From an uncultured Collinsella sp. (GTDB taxonomy: Bacteria; Actinomycetota; Coriobacteriia; Coriobacteriales; Coriobacteriaceae): DNA of 6,238 nucleotides. This document shows, piece after piece, positions 1-5,863 of the stretch. How positions within the stretch are numbered: the stretch's first letter is position 1; the number at the start of each line of letters is the position of its first letter. The translations under genes were made by a program, and so were the position numbers. The stretch lies in contig URBM01000108.1 in assembly GCA_900545995.1 (NCBI GenBank), positions 1 through 6,238 of the forward strand, given 5' to 3'. Below the pieces are notes generated by a model. That model was not told the origin of the DNA and made no database searches. It saw only the letters and a list, made by a program, of their open reading frames with translations.

Positions 1-48
1 TCTACACGAGCCTTATCGTCGGCAGCGTCAGATGTGTATAAGAGACAG
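1..48 (+). other. Illumina Nextera adapter (artefact, not genomic)
   Basis: This is synthetic library sequence. Bases 1-7 (TCTACAC) match the end of the P5 oligo. Bases 8-15 (GAGCCTTA) match, from memory, the Nextera XT v2 i5 index S521. Bases 16-29 (TCGTCGGCAGCGTC) are the Nextera read-1 tail, and 30-48 (AGATGTGTATAAGAGACAG) are the 19-base Tn5 mosaic end. The genome begins at 49, in the middle of rho. Apparent small proteins starting in this stretch with MCIRDS or MYKRQ are translations of the mosaic end and should not be annotated. Confidence 0.98.
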
Positions 49-1286
49 TCGCCGAACTGCGCGAGAAGGCCAAGGAGTTCGAGATCGAGACGACCGGCAA
101 GAAGAAAGCCGAGCTCGTCGAGGAGATCTACGTCACCGCCGCGAAGGCCGAGGGCTTCCGCGACATCAAGGGCATTCTGCAGATTCGCCCGGACAGCTCC
201 GGCATCATCCACGCCCATGGCTATATGAAGTCCAACGACGACGCCTTCGTGCCCGCCTACCTCATCCGCTCCGCGCGCCTGCGCACGGGCGACGTTATCG
301 AGGGCTCGCTGCGTCCTTCGCGCGGCGGCGACAAGCGCGCCGGCCTCGCCAAAATCACGACCGTCAACGGTCTGGACCCCGAGCAGATTCGCAACCGTCC
401 CAAGTTCGGCGACCTCACCCCGGTCTATCCCAATGAGCCGCTGCGCATGGAGCACGGCAAGGACTCCATTACCGGTCGCGCCATCGACATCGTGTCGCCG
501 ATCGGCAAGGGTCAGCGTGGCCTGATCGTGTCCCCGCCCAAGGCCGGCAAGACCACGATCCTCAAGAAGATCTGCCAGTCTATCTCGATTAACAACCCCG
601 AGGTGCACCTCATCTGCCTGCTCGTCGACGAGCGCCCCGAAGAGGTCACCGATATGCAGCGTTCCATCAAGGGCGAGGTTGTGGCGTCGACCTTCGATAT
701 GCCCGCCGATAACCACACTCGCGTGGCAGAGCTTGTCATCGAGCGCGCCAAGCGCATCGTGGAGCTGGGCGGCGATGTTGTGGTGGTGCTCGACTCCATC
801 ACGCGTCTTGCCCGCGCCTACAACTTGGCGGCGCCCGCCTCGGGCCGCATCCTTTCGGGCGGCGTCGATTCGGCGGCACTGTATCCTCCCAAGCGCTTCC
901 TGGGTGCAGCCCGTAATATCGAGAACGGTGGCTCGCTCACCATCCTGGCCTCTGCCCTCATCGACACCGGTTCCAAGATGGACGAGGTCATCTTTGAGGA
1001 GTTCAAGGGCACCGGCAACATGGAGCTTAAGCTCGACCGCGACCTGGCCGACCGCCGCATCTTCCCGGCTATCGACCCCGTTGCCTCCGGTACGCGTAAC
1101 GAGGACCTGTTGGTTGACGAGCAGATGCGTCCGTTTGTCTTTGGCCTGCGTCGCATTCTTGCCGGCATGAACAACACCGAGCGCGCAGCCGCGTCGTTTA
1201 TCAAGGGTCTTAAGGGCACCAACACCAACCAGGAGTTCCTGGTGCGTTCGGCCAAAAAGCACAGCGACTACGAGCAGACGTTCTAG
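49..1286 (+). CDS. rho: Transcription termination factor Rho (5'-truncated)
   Basis: Rho is the hexameric RNA-dependent ATPase/helicase that releases RNA polymerase at factor-dependent terminators. The frame is open from the adapter junction (first whole codon at 51) to TAG 1284-1286, giving 411 visible residues. The true start is lost, so the internal ATG at 225 is not the start. The first residues (ELREKAKEFEIETTGKKKAEL) resemble the end of the Rho N-terminal helical domain. An RNA-binding cold-shock/OB fold follows (about 162-360; GILQI, DSSGIIHAHGY, RLRTGDVIEG). The ATPase core has Walker A PPKAGKT at 534-554, DERPEEVTDMQR near 628-660, Walker B VVVVLDS at 777-797 and the R-loop KGTGN at 1005-1019. 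The C-terminus (RRILAGMNNTERAAASFIKGL) matches the family. There is no long insert between helical domain and OB fold, unlike Micrococcus or Mycobacterium Rho. An intrinsic terminator follows. Confidence 0.97.
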
Positions 1287-1323
1287 GTTGTCATCCACAC
1301 GCAGCGATAGTCATCAATGCAAT

Positions 1324-1355
1324 AAAGGGTCGGGGCTTTGAGCCTCGGCCCTTTT
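1324..1355 (+). terminator. Intrinsic terminator of rho
   Basis: The left arm 1324-1337 (AAAGGGTCGGGGCT) pairs with 1341-1354 around a TTG loop (1338-1340). This gives 14 pairs including two G-T wobbles, and the right arm runs into TTTT at 1352-1355. It lies 37 bases after the rho stop and is oriented to end the rho transcript. Confidence 0.9.
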
Positions 1356-1432
1356 CTATATCGTCGCTCCGCGCTTTTTTGACCATAAGACTGGCAAGCA
1401 GCAGGTTTCCCGTTTCAATCCGACATCGTCGC

Positions 1433-1461
1433 TTGCAATCGACAGGGCGGTTTCGCATAAT
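1433..1461 (+). promoter_or_regulatory. Probable sigma70-type promoter of the unknown/VanZ operon
   Basis: The -35 TTGCAA (1433-1438, 4/6 to TTGACA) and -10 CATAAT (1456-1461, 5/6 to TATAAT) are separated by exactly 17 bases. It lies downstream of the rho terminator and upstream of the gene at 1598. Transcription would start near 1468, giving a leader of about 130 nt. Between the terminator and this promoter (1356-1432) I see only a T6 run (1375-1380) without a stem before it, and no gene. Confidence 0.65.
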
Positions 1462-1474
1462 AGCTTTTAAGCTT

Positions 1475-1549
1475 CGCGACGGAAAACGCAGATGAAACGA
1501 ACCATATACCGTTGCTTTGGGGCATAGCCCCGCTTCATCTTCTCTCGCG
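1475..1549 (+). promoter_or_regulatory. Possible structured 5' leader (nested stems), class unknown
   Basis: Three inverted repeats nest within the expected leader: CGCGA 1475-1479 with TCGCG 1545-1549; AGATGAA 1490-1496 with TTCATCT 1534-1540; GGGGC 1519-1523 with GCCCC 1527-1531 (loop ATA). A weak ACG 1497-1499 / CGT 1510-1512 pairing could add another arm and make a junction. I do not recognise a known riboswitch or attenuator class. No terminator-like T run or SD-masking arm is obvious, so any regulatory mode is unknown. The rest up to 1586 holds no further clear signal; a Shine-Dalgarno is at 1587-1592. Confidence 0.35.
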
Positions 1550-1597
1550 CAGCCAACTGAATGATGCGATTTGGGTGCTGGAAGATGGGGAGAGCTC

Positions 1598-2998
1598 ATG
1601 GCTTCTTCTGATGCAACACAACGAGCAGTCCTTGCCGGACTTTCGTGCGGGATCGGCCTTGCCGCTCCCGTGGTTATGTATGCCGCGACGCTGCCGTTTT
1701 CGTCGGTGAACGAGACGGTCGTGGCGGGTGCGGTTCCCTTCGCCGTGGGCGCGGTGGCGGGCGTGGGTATCTATGCCGCCTCGCTGGGTATCTCCGAGTA
1801 TCGTGCGCAGCGTGAAGAGCGTCTGTTCCAGCCCGATGCCATGGGCGGTGCCGCCAATCTCAATCAGCATCAAAGCGAGTTCAAGACCGCCTCGATTCCA
1901 GCTCAGCAGCAGGATGCGACTCCTTACGCTGCGGCTTCTGCTTCTCAGGCTCAGGCGGAGCAGTCTACCTCGGCATTCCTTTCCGGCCTGACTGGTGCGT
2001 TCCAGCGCCGTCATGCCGATGATGGTGTCCCTACCATCGCTCGAGCCGCAGATGCCATGGACGAGGCCGAGGCTTGGTCCATGATCGACAGTATGCTCGA
2101 CGACGATTCGCCGGTGAGCTGCGACCCTGCACACTCGCGCGACGTCTATCAAGTCGCCATCGACGAGCTCACCAACGGCGGGCAGACCGGCTCCTTCAAT
2201 CGCGACGACATCGCCGCCGCGGCACGCGCCGTGTCTGGCTCCCAGGCCGCCCCTGCGGGCAGCACGGCGGCTTTCGTGGCACTCGTCGCCAACGCGGCAG
2301 CCAATAACGCCTACAGCGCTACCTCGGCGGACGCGAACGCTTCTGCCGACAATTCGTACGTTGATGAAGCCATGGCCGCGGACGAGGAGGCCGTTGCCGC
2401 CCGCCGTGCCGCCGAAAGCTCGTTGTGGGGCGCTCCTGCCCAGCAGCAGGCGGCTGAGGCTGCGCCGTACAATGCAAACCTCGCCAGCATGCCTATCATC
2501 TCCGGTGCCGCGGACATCGATCTCGATGACCTCGATGAGCCTGCAGCCATCACCGCATCGATTGATGCCCAAGATCGCATCAACACCGGCGACCTTCCAG
2601 ATGCCTCGCTCGAGGTTGATGTCCCCATGGCCGATTACTCGGGCCACGAGGACATGTGGGCCGCCGCCACCGCGATCCTGGATGAGATTGACGAGCCTGC
2701 TCCTGTTACGGCCCCCGCTCCCGTCGCTGCCCCTCAGCCTGCTGTCCCCGCCTATGTCGGCCGTCACAGTGCTGTGTTCCCCGAGGATACTGCCCGTATC
2801 TCGCGCGAGAGCATCGAGCGAGCCGAGGCTATTGCCGCCGGCATTATGGAAAATCGTCGTCACGAGCGCGTCAATCAGATCCTCGAGGAAGAGATCGAGC
2901 GCCTGCAGTCCTCTACCGCCAAGCGTACGGGCCGTGCCTATCTGAGCGTTATCGAGGGCGGTACCGCCAGCTTTGCGCCGCTCCGCGCGGAGGCATAA
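1598..2998 (+). CDS. Unknown two-helix membrane protein with acidic Ala-rich disordered body and C-terminal coiled coil
   Basis: I do not recognise a family for this 466-aa protein. ATG 1598 was chosen because GGGGAG (1587-1592) sits five bases before it; an in-frame TTG at 1571 has no comparable site. Residues about 11-32 and 41-63 are hydrophobic and small-residue rich, probably a membrane hairpin, followed by a charged stretch (EYRAQREERLFQ, 67-78). Residues about 85-400 are low complexity: Ala/Gln/Ser-rich segments, acidic patches (DIDLDDLDEPAA) and a Pro-Ala linker (366-386). Residues 401-439 (ISRESIERAEAI to EEEIERLQSS) should form a charged helix or coiled coil; the tail contains RAYLSVIEGG. 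A short motif, acidic-x-W-x6-L-D-(D/E), occurs at W160 and W354. The VanZ-family gene follows seven bases after the stop, so co-expression is likely. A membrane-anchored scaffold is a guess only. Third-position GC bias and a good SD support that it is a real gene. Confidence 0.85.
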   Translation: MASSDATQRAVLAGLSCGIGLAAPVVMYAATLPFSSVNETVVAGAVPFAVGAVAGVGIYAASLGISEYRAQREERLFQPDAMGGAANLNQHQSEFKTASIPAQQQDATPYAAASASQAQAEQSTSAFLSGLTGAFQRRHADDGVPTIARAADAMDEAEAWSMIDSMLDDDSPVSCDPAHSRDVYQVAIDELTNGGQTGSFNRDDIAAAARAVSGSQAAPAGSTAAFVALVANAAANNAYSATSADANASADNSYVDEAMAADEEAVAARRAAESSLWGAPAQQQAAEAAPYNANLASMPIISGAADIDLDDLDEPAAITASIDAQDRINTGDLPDASLEVDVPMADYSGHEDMWAAATAILDEIDEPAPVTAPAPVAAPQPAVPAYVGRHSAVFPEDTARISRESIERAEAIAAGIMENRRHERVNQILEEEIERLQSSTAKRTGRAYLSVIEGGTASFAPLRAEA

Positions 2999-3005
2999 CT
3001 TCTGC

Positions 3006-3455
3006 ATGGTTAAGATCAATCGAAAATGGGCGGTCGTGACCTGCCTGATGGCGCTCTTGATCTGGGGCAATTCGCTGGTTCCCGGCTCGGGGTCGGGCTC
3101 ACTGAGTCTAACGGTCATGGAAGCTATCCGCGGTTTCCTGCACGGCGTGGGACTTCCATATGAATGGGTGACCAACTTTGTTGTTCGCAAGTGCGCGCAT
3201 TTTACCGAGTATATGGTGCTCGGCATCCTGGCAACGCACGCCTTTGATTTTGAGGGCCGGCGCACCTTTGACGTGCTGCTGCCCACGGCGGTGTTCCTGC
3301 TGCTGATTCCTTCGATCGACGAGACGATTCAGCTCTTTGTGCCGGGACGCGCTGGAATGATCACCGATGTGATGATCGACTGCTGCGGAGCGGCAACGGG
3401 CGTTGTGCTCCGATATCTCTTACGGTCGCTGATGTGCGCCAAAAAGGCCGCCTAG
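3006..3455 (+). CDS. VanZ-family small integral membrane protein
   Basis: This 149-aa protein belongs to the VanZ-like family, named after the teicoplanin-resistance accessory protein VanZ; most members have no defined function. Family motifs are RKCAHFTEY (61-69), SIDETIQLFVPGR (103-115), and D121/D125 followed by CCGAATG (126-132). About four hydrophobic segments are visible: 8-22, 66-80, 88-103 and 120-140. The length is normal for a stand-alone VanZ domain. ATG 3006 is preferred, with GGAGG at 2989-2993 inside the end of the upstream gene. The 12-base spacing is longish but the in-frame TTG at 2973 is worse supported. It lies seven bases after the upstream stop in an apparent operon. Its stop codon lies inside the left arm of the following terminator. 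Nothing here (no vanA-type genes) points to glycopeptide resistance. Confidence 0.88.
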   Translation: MVKINRKWAVVTCLMALLIWGNSLVPGSGSGSLSLTVMEAIRGFLHGVGLPYEWVTNFVVRKCAHFTEYMVLGILATHAFDFEGRRTFDVLLPTAVFLLLIPSIDETIQLFVPGRAGMITDVMIDCCGAATGVVLRYLLRSLMCAKKAA

Positions 3456-3483
3456 GACATGTTGCTTGGTCCTAGGCGGCCTT
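3441..3483. terminator. Shared terminator between convergent VanZ and fructokinase genes
   Basis: A perfect 15-bp inverted repeat: 3444-3458 (AAGGCCGCCTAGGAC) pairs with 3469-3483 around a 10-base loop. On the minus strand the stem ends in TTTTT (A run 3441-3445), a good intrinsic terminator for the fructokinase transcript. On the plus strand only TTGTCCGTTTT follows, so termination of the VanZ operon is plausible but weaker. The left arm includes the VanZ stop (3453-3455) and its last codons. Confidence 0.85.
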
Positions 3484-3505
3484 GTCCGTTTTGGGGCTTC
3501 TACGG

Positions 3506-3546
3506 GGCGTGGCAGCTCTGTCTTGCGATTCGGTTCGCGCCACGCC
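3506..3546 (-). repeat. Inverted repeat in the 3' untranslated region of the fructokinase gene
   Basis: GGCGTGGC (3506-3513) is a perfect complement of GCCACGCC (3539-3546). A smaller GCGA/TCGC stem (3525-3528/3535-3538) lies in its 25-base loop. It falls between the fructokinase stop (3566) and the shared terminator. It has no T run, so it is not a terminator itself; it could stabilise the mRNA 3' end or be fortuitous. Confidence 0.4.
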
Positions 3547-3565
3547 ACCGCGTCCTCCGTTGGAC

Positions 3566-4456
3566 TTACTGGAGCGCTTTCGCACCCAGGGCCAGGCAGC
3601 CCATGATGCCCTGCTTGCCCTCGAGGCTGTTGTTGACGATATAGCTATCGATGTCGGCCATTTCGGGCGTGACGATATAGCCGTTGAGCATCTCGGCGCA
3701 CTTTTTGCGGGCGAGCGGCACGATGGGGGTGTGGTCGGCAACGCCGCCGCCGATAACGATCTTCTGCGGGGCATAGCACAGGATGTAGGTCATGAGCGCC
3801 TGCGCCAGATAACCGGCGAGCAGGTCCATCGCCTCGGCATCGTCGGCCATATCGCCGGCGCTCTTGCCGCCCCAACGCTTCTTGACGCCGGGGCCGGCAA
3901 TGAGGCCCTCCAGGCAATTGTCGTGGAAGGGGCAGGCACTGTGCTCGCCAATGGTGTCGCGTGGGTCACGCGTGACCAGGATGTGGCCGGCCTCGGGGTG
4001 CATCATGCCGTGGACGAGCTGACCGCCCGAAAGCACGCCGGCGCCCACGCCGGTACCGATCGTCAGGTAGACCACGTCGGTGAGACCCTTGGCGCAACCA
4101 AAGGTGACCTCGCCCAGGCAGGCGACGTTGACGTCGGTATCATAGCCACAGGGGATGTTGAGCTCGTTTTGGATGGTGCCCAGCAGATCAAAGTAGCGCC
4201 ATGCGGTCTTGGGCGTCTCCAGGATCTTGCCGTACTGGGGCGAGGCGGGGTTGACCGCGGTGGGGCCAAACGCGCCGATCCCCAGGGCGGTGATGCCCTT
4301 GTCGGCAAACCATGCGTTGACGGCCTCGACGGTTTCCTGCGGGGTCGTGGTCGCGATCTGCTCGCGCTCCAAGACCGTACCGTCCGCATAGCCCGTGGCG
4401 CACACCATCTTGGTGCCGCCGGCCTCAAGCGCTCCGATAAGCTGCTGCTCTGCCAT
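3566..4456 (-). CDS. ROK-family fructokinase (ScrK/GmuE type)
   Basis: Predicted cytoplasmic ATP-dependent hexokinase of the ROK family, most like bacterial fructokinases that make fructose 6-phosphate (EC 2.7.1.4). The 296-aa length is typical. It shows the N-terminal phosphate loop EAGGTK (11-16), the catalytic Asp in GYDTDVN (D108), the second phosphate motif GTGVGAG (134-140), HPEAGH (153-158) with sugar-contacting E155 and H158, and the zinc site CPFHDNCLEG (175-184; Cys175, His178, Cys181 with His158). A C-terminal IVIGGGV (233-239) also fits. The Cys-Pro-Phe-His form is characteristic of the fructokinase branch rather than of glucokinase or NagC/Mlc repressors, and there is no DNA-binding domain. 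ATG 4456 has GGAGAGG six bases upstream (4463-4469). It has its own promoter and is flanked by terminators, so it looks monocistronic. Relaxed use of mannose or glucose cannot be excluded. Confidence 0.92.
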   Translation of the reverse strand: MAEQQLIGALEAGGTKMVCATGYADGTVLEREQIATTTPQETVEAVNAWFADKGITALGIGAFGPTAVNPASPQYGKILETPKTAWRYFDLLGTIQNELNIPCGYDTDVNVACLGEVTFGCAKGLTDVVYLTIGTGVGAGVLSGGQLVHGMMHPEAGHILVTRDPRDTIGEHSACPFHDNCLEGLIAGPGVKKRWGGKSAGDMADDAEAMDLLAGYLAQALMTYILCYAPQKIVIGGGVADHTPIVPLARKKCAEMLNGYIVTPEMADIDSYIVNNSLEGKQGIMGCLALGAKALQ

Positions 4457-4494
4457 AGTGTTCCTCTCCCCGGAACGAATTGCTCCTTTTCTAA

Positions 4495-4523
4495 AGTATA
4501 GCGCTCTAAAATAATTAAGAAAG
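4495..4523 (-). promoter_or_regulatory. Probable promoter of the fructokinase gene
   Basis: On the minus strand, TATACT (4500 to 4495) is a good -10, 5/6 to consensus. Seventeen bases upstream lies only a weak -35, CTTTCT (4523 to 4518), in an AT-rich spacer. The start would be near 4488, about 30 nt before the ATG. The weak -35 would suit an activated or repressed promoter. Confidence 0.5.
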
Positions 4524-4527
4524 CGCT
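4500..4527. promoter_or_regulatory. Possible LacI-type operator pair (two AGCGCT palindromes)
   Basis: AGCGCT occurs at 4500-4505 and 4522-4527, 22 bp centre to centre, about two helical turns. One touches the -10 and the other overlaps the -35 of the fructokinase promoter. Both are flanked by A/T-rich sequence (AGAAAGCGCTACAA around the distal copy), resembling operators of LacI-family sugar repressors with a central CG. No repressor gene is in the window. Confidence 0.3.
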
Positions 4528-4529
4528 AC

Positions 4530-4570
4530 AAAAAGAAACCTCGCAGCCCAACGAGCGGTGCGAGGTTTCT
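4530..4570 (-). terminator. Intrinsic terminator of the aminotransferase gene
   Basis: A perfect 12-bp inverted repeat (4534-4545 with 4559-4570, 13-base loop). Read on the minus strand, the descending arm ends in TTTCT and continues TTTT (4533 to 4530). It begins 27 bases after the aminotransferase stop and separates that gene from the fructokinase promoter. Confidence 0.9.
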
Positions 4571-4597
4571 CTGGTGCCTTTAGTTGCTGGGCTGTCC

Positions 4598-5779
4598 TTA
4601 CTCGCGCGGCTTGATTTTATCACGCAGGGACTTGAGGTTCTCCAGTGCGGCGTTGAGCGTTTCGTCGCGTTTGGCAAAGTGGAAGCGGATCAGGTGATTG
4701 ACGGGCTCGCGGAAGAAGCTCGAGCCCGGAACGGCGCCCACGCCCACCTTTGAGGCCAAATCCTCGCAGAAGTCCAGGTCGCTGTCGTAGCCAAACTCTG
4801 AGATGTCCATCATCACGTAGTAAGCTCCCTGTGGCACGTTGTGCGTGAGGCCGATGCTATCGAGACCCTGGCAGAAAAGGTCGCACTTGGCGGTGTAGAG
4901 GTCGAGGACCTCCTGGTAATAGCTGTCGTCGAAGTTGAGGGCGGTAACGACGGCCTCCTGCAGGGGAGCGGCGGCGCCCACGGTCAGAAAGTCGTGGACC
5001 TTTTTGATACGCTCAGTAATCTCGGCAGGGGCGATGCTATAGCCCAGTCGCCAGCCGGTAATGGAGTAGGTCTTGGACAGCGAGCTGCAGCTGATGGTGC
5101 GCTCGAACATGCCGGGCAGCGTTGCCATATAGACATGCTCGTGGGGCGCATAGACGATGTGCTCGTAGACTTCGTCGGTGATGCAGTAAGCATCGTACTT
5201 TTTGCACAGATCGGCGATAAAGGTGAGCTCCTCGCGCGTAAAGACCTTGCCGCAGGGGTTGGACGGGTTGCACAGGACAATGGCCTTGGGGTCGTTGTCG
5301 CGGAAGGCCGCCTCGAGGACCTCGCGATCGAAGTCGAAGGTGGGCGGGTTCAGCGGCACATAGACGGGCTCGGCTCCCGAGAGGATCGTGTCGGCGCCGT
5401 AGTTCTCATAGAAGGGCGAGAAGATGACGACCTTGTCGCCGGGGTTCGTGACCGTCATCATGGCGGCCATCATGGCCTCGGTGGAGCCGCACGTGACCAC
5501 GATGTTCTCGTTGGGGTTGATCGGCATGCCCATAAAGTGCTCCTGCTTGGCGGCGAGCGCCTCGCGCATGGCCTGAGAGCCCCAGGTGATGGAGTACTGG
5601 TGATAGAGCGGCTTGGGGTCGGTCGCGATGGTGCTGAGGCTCTCGAGCAGCTGTGCCGGGGGATCGAAGTCGGGGAAGCCCTGCGAGAGGTTAACGGCAC
5701 CGTACTTATTGGAGATGCGCGTCATGCGACGGATGACGGAATCGGTAAACGTTGCCGTGCGGTTAGAGAGTTCTTTCAT
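4598..5779 (-). CDS. Class I/II pyridoxal-phosphate-dependent aminotransferase
   Basis: Fold-type I PLP enzyme moving an amino group between an amino acid and a 2-oxo acid in the cytoplasm. The 393-aa length is typical. Visible elements are the N-terminal NLSQGFPDFDPP (30-41), the cofactor phosphate site CGSTEA (97-102), the ring-stacking aromatic in FSPFYENY (Y124), NPSNPCGKV (171-179, with Asn174 in the PLP O3' position), DEVYEH (202-207; Asp202 and Tyr205), SLSKTYSITGWRLGY (233-247) with Lys236 as the PLP lysine and Arg244, and RFHFAK (365-370), whose Arg365 should bind the substrate carboxylate. NLSQGFPDF and the overall pattern recall the methionine/kynurenine/aromatic transaminase group; the exact substrate cannot be read here. 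ATG 5779 is chosen because AAGGA (5785-5789) lies five bases before it; the in-frame ATG at 5797 has no SD. It is monocistronic with its own terminator. All key residues are intact. Confidence 0.93.
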   Translation of the reverse strand: MKELSNRTATFTDSVIRRMTRISNKYGAVNLSQGFPDFDPPAQLLESLSTIATDPKPLYHQYSITWGSQAMREALAAKQEHFMGMPINPNENIVVTCGSTEAMMAAMMTVTNPGDKVVIFSPFYENYGADTILSGAEPVYVPLNPPTFDFDREVLEAAFRDNDPKAIVLCNPSNPCGKVFTREELTFIADLCKKYDAYCITDEVYEHIVYAPHEHVYMATLPGMFERTISCSSLSKTYSITGWRLGYSIAPAEITERIKKVHDFLTVGAAAPLQEAVVTALNFDDSYYQEVLDLYTAKCDLFCQGLDSIGLTHNVPQGAYYVMMDISEFGYDSDLDFCEDLASKVGVGAVPGSSFFREPVNHLIRFHFAKRDETLNAALENLKSLRDKIKPRE

Positions 5780-5847
5780 GCCGGTCCTTTCGAGCATTTG
5801 CAGTGTGGCAAGTTTACTCCTATGAAACCGGTGGGATTTGCTCGAAA
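5776..5847 (-). promoter_or_regulatory. Aminotransferase leader with possible SD-masking dyad and micro-ORF
   Basis: On the minus strand, TTTCGAGCA (5847-5839) is a perfect 9-bp complement of TGCTCGAAA (5796-5788), whose AAA overlaps the Shine-Dalgarno AAGGA (5789-5785). If transcription begins upstream of 5847, the stem could hide the ribosome site. Within the leader, AGGAG (5821-5817) precedes TTG 5811, which opens an 11-codon frame ending in TGA (5778-5776) overlapping the aminotransferase ATG. I could not find a convincing -10/-35 for this gene; TAAACT at 5816-5811 is only a weak -10 candidate. Confidence 0.3.
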
Positions 5848-5863
5848 TAGCCTCGAAAAACTC

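Noticed and set aside
32..436. Frames starting MCIRDS (32) and MYKRQ (34)
   Set aside because: They begin in the adapter mosaic end and run out of frame through rho.
1375..1404. T6 run and TTGACC (1379-1384) as a second terminator or promoter
   Set aside because: No stem precedes the T run and no acceptable -10 lies 16-18 bases after TTGACC.
1535..3286. 583-codon open frame on the minus strand across the unknown/VanZ operon
   Set aside because: It is antisense to two well-supported genes. Its product is Arg/Gly/His-rich with no domain, and it has no SD. GC-rich third positions often leave antisense frames open.
3006..3455. VanZ homology as a glycopeptide-resistance locus
   Set aside because: No vanR/S/H/A/X/Y genes are nearby; VanZ-like proteins are common outside resistance clusters.
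3482..4501. 339-codon plus-strand frame opposite the fructokinase
   Set aside because: The minus-strand fructokinase has every ROK motif intact; this frame is its antisense shadow.
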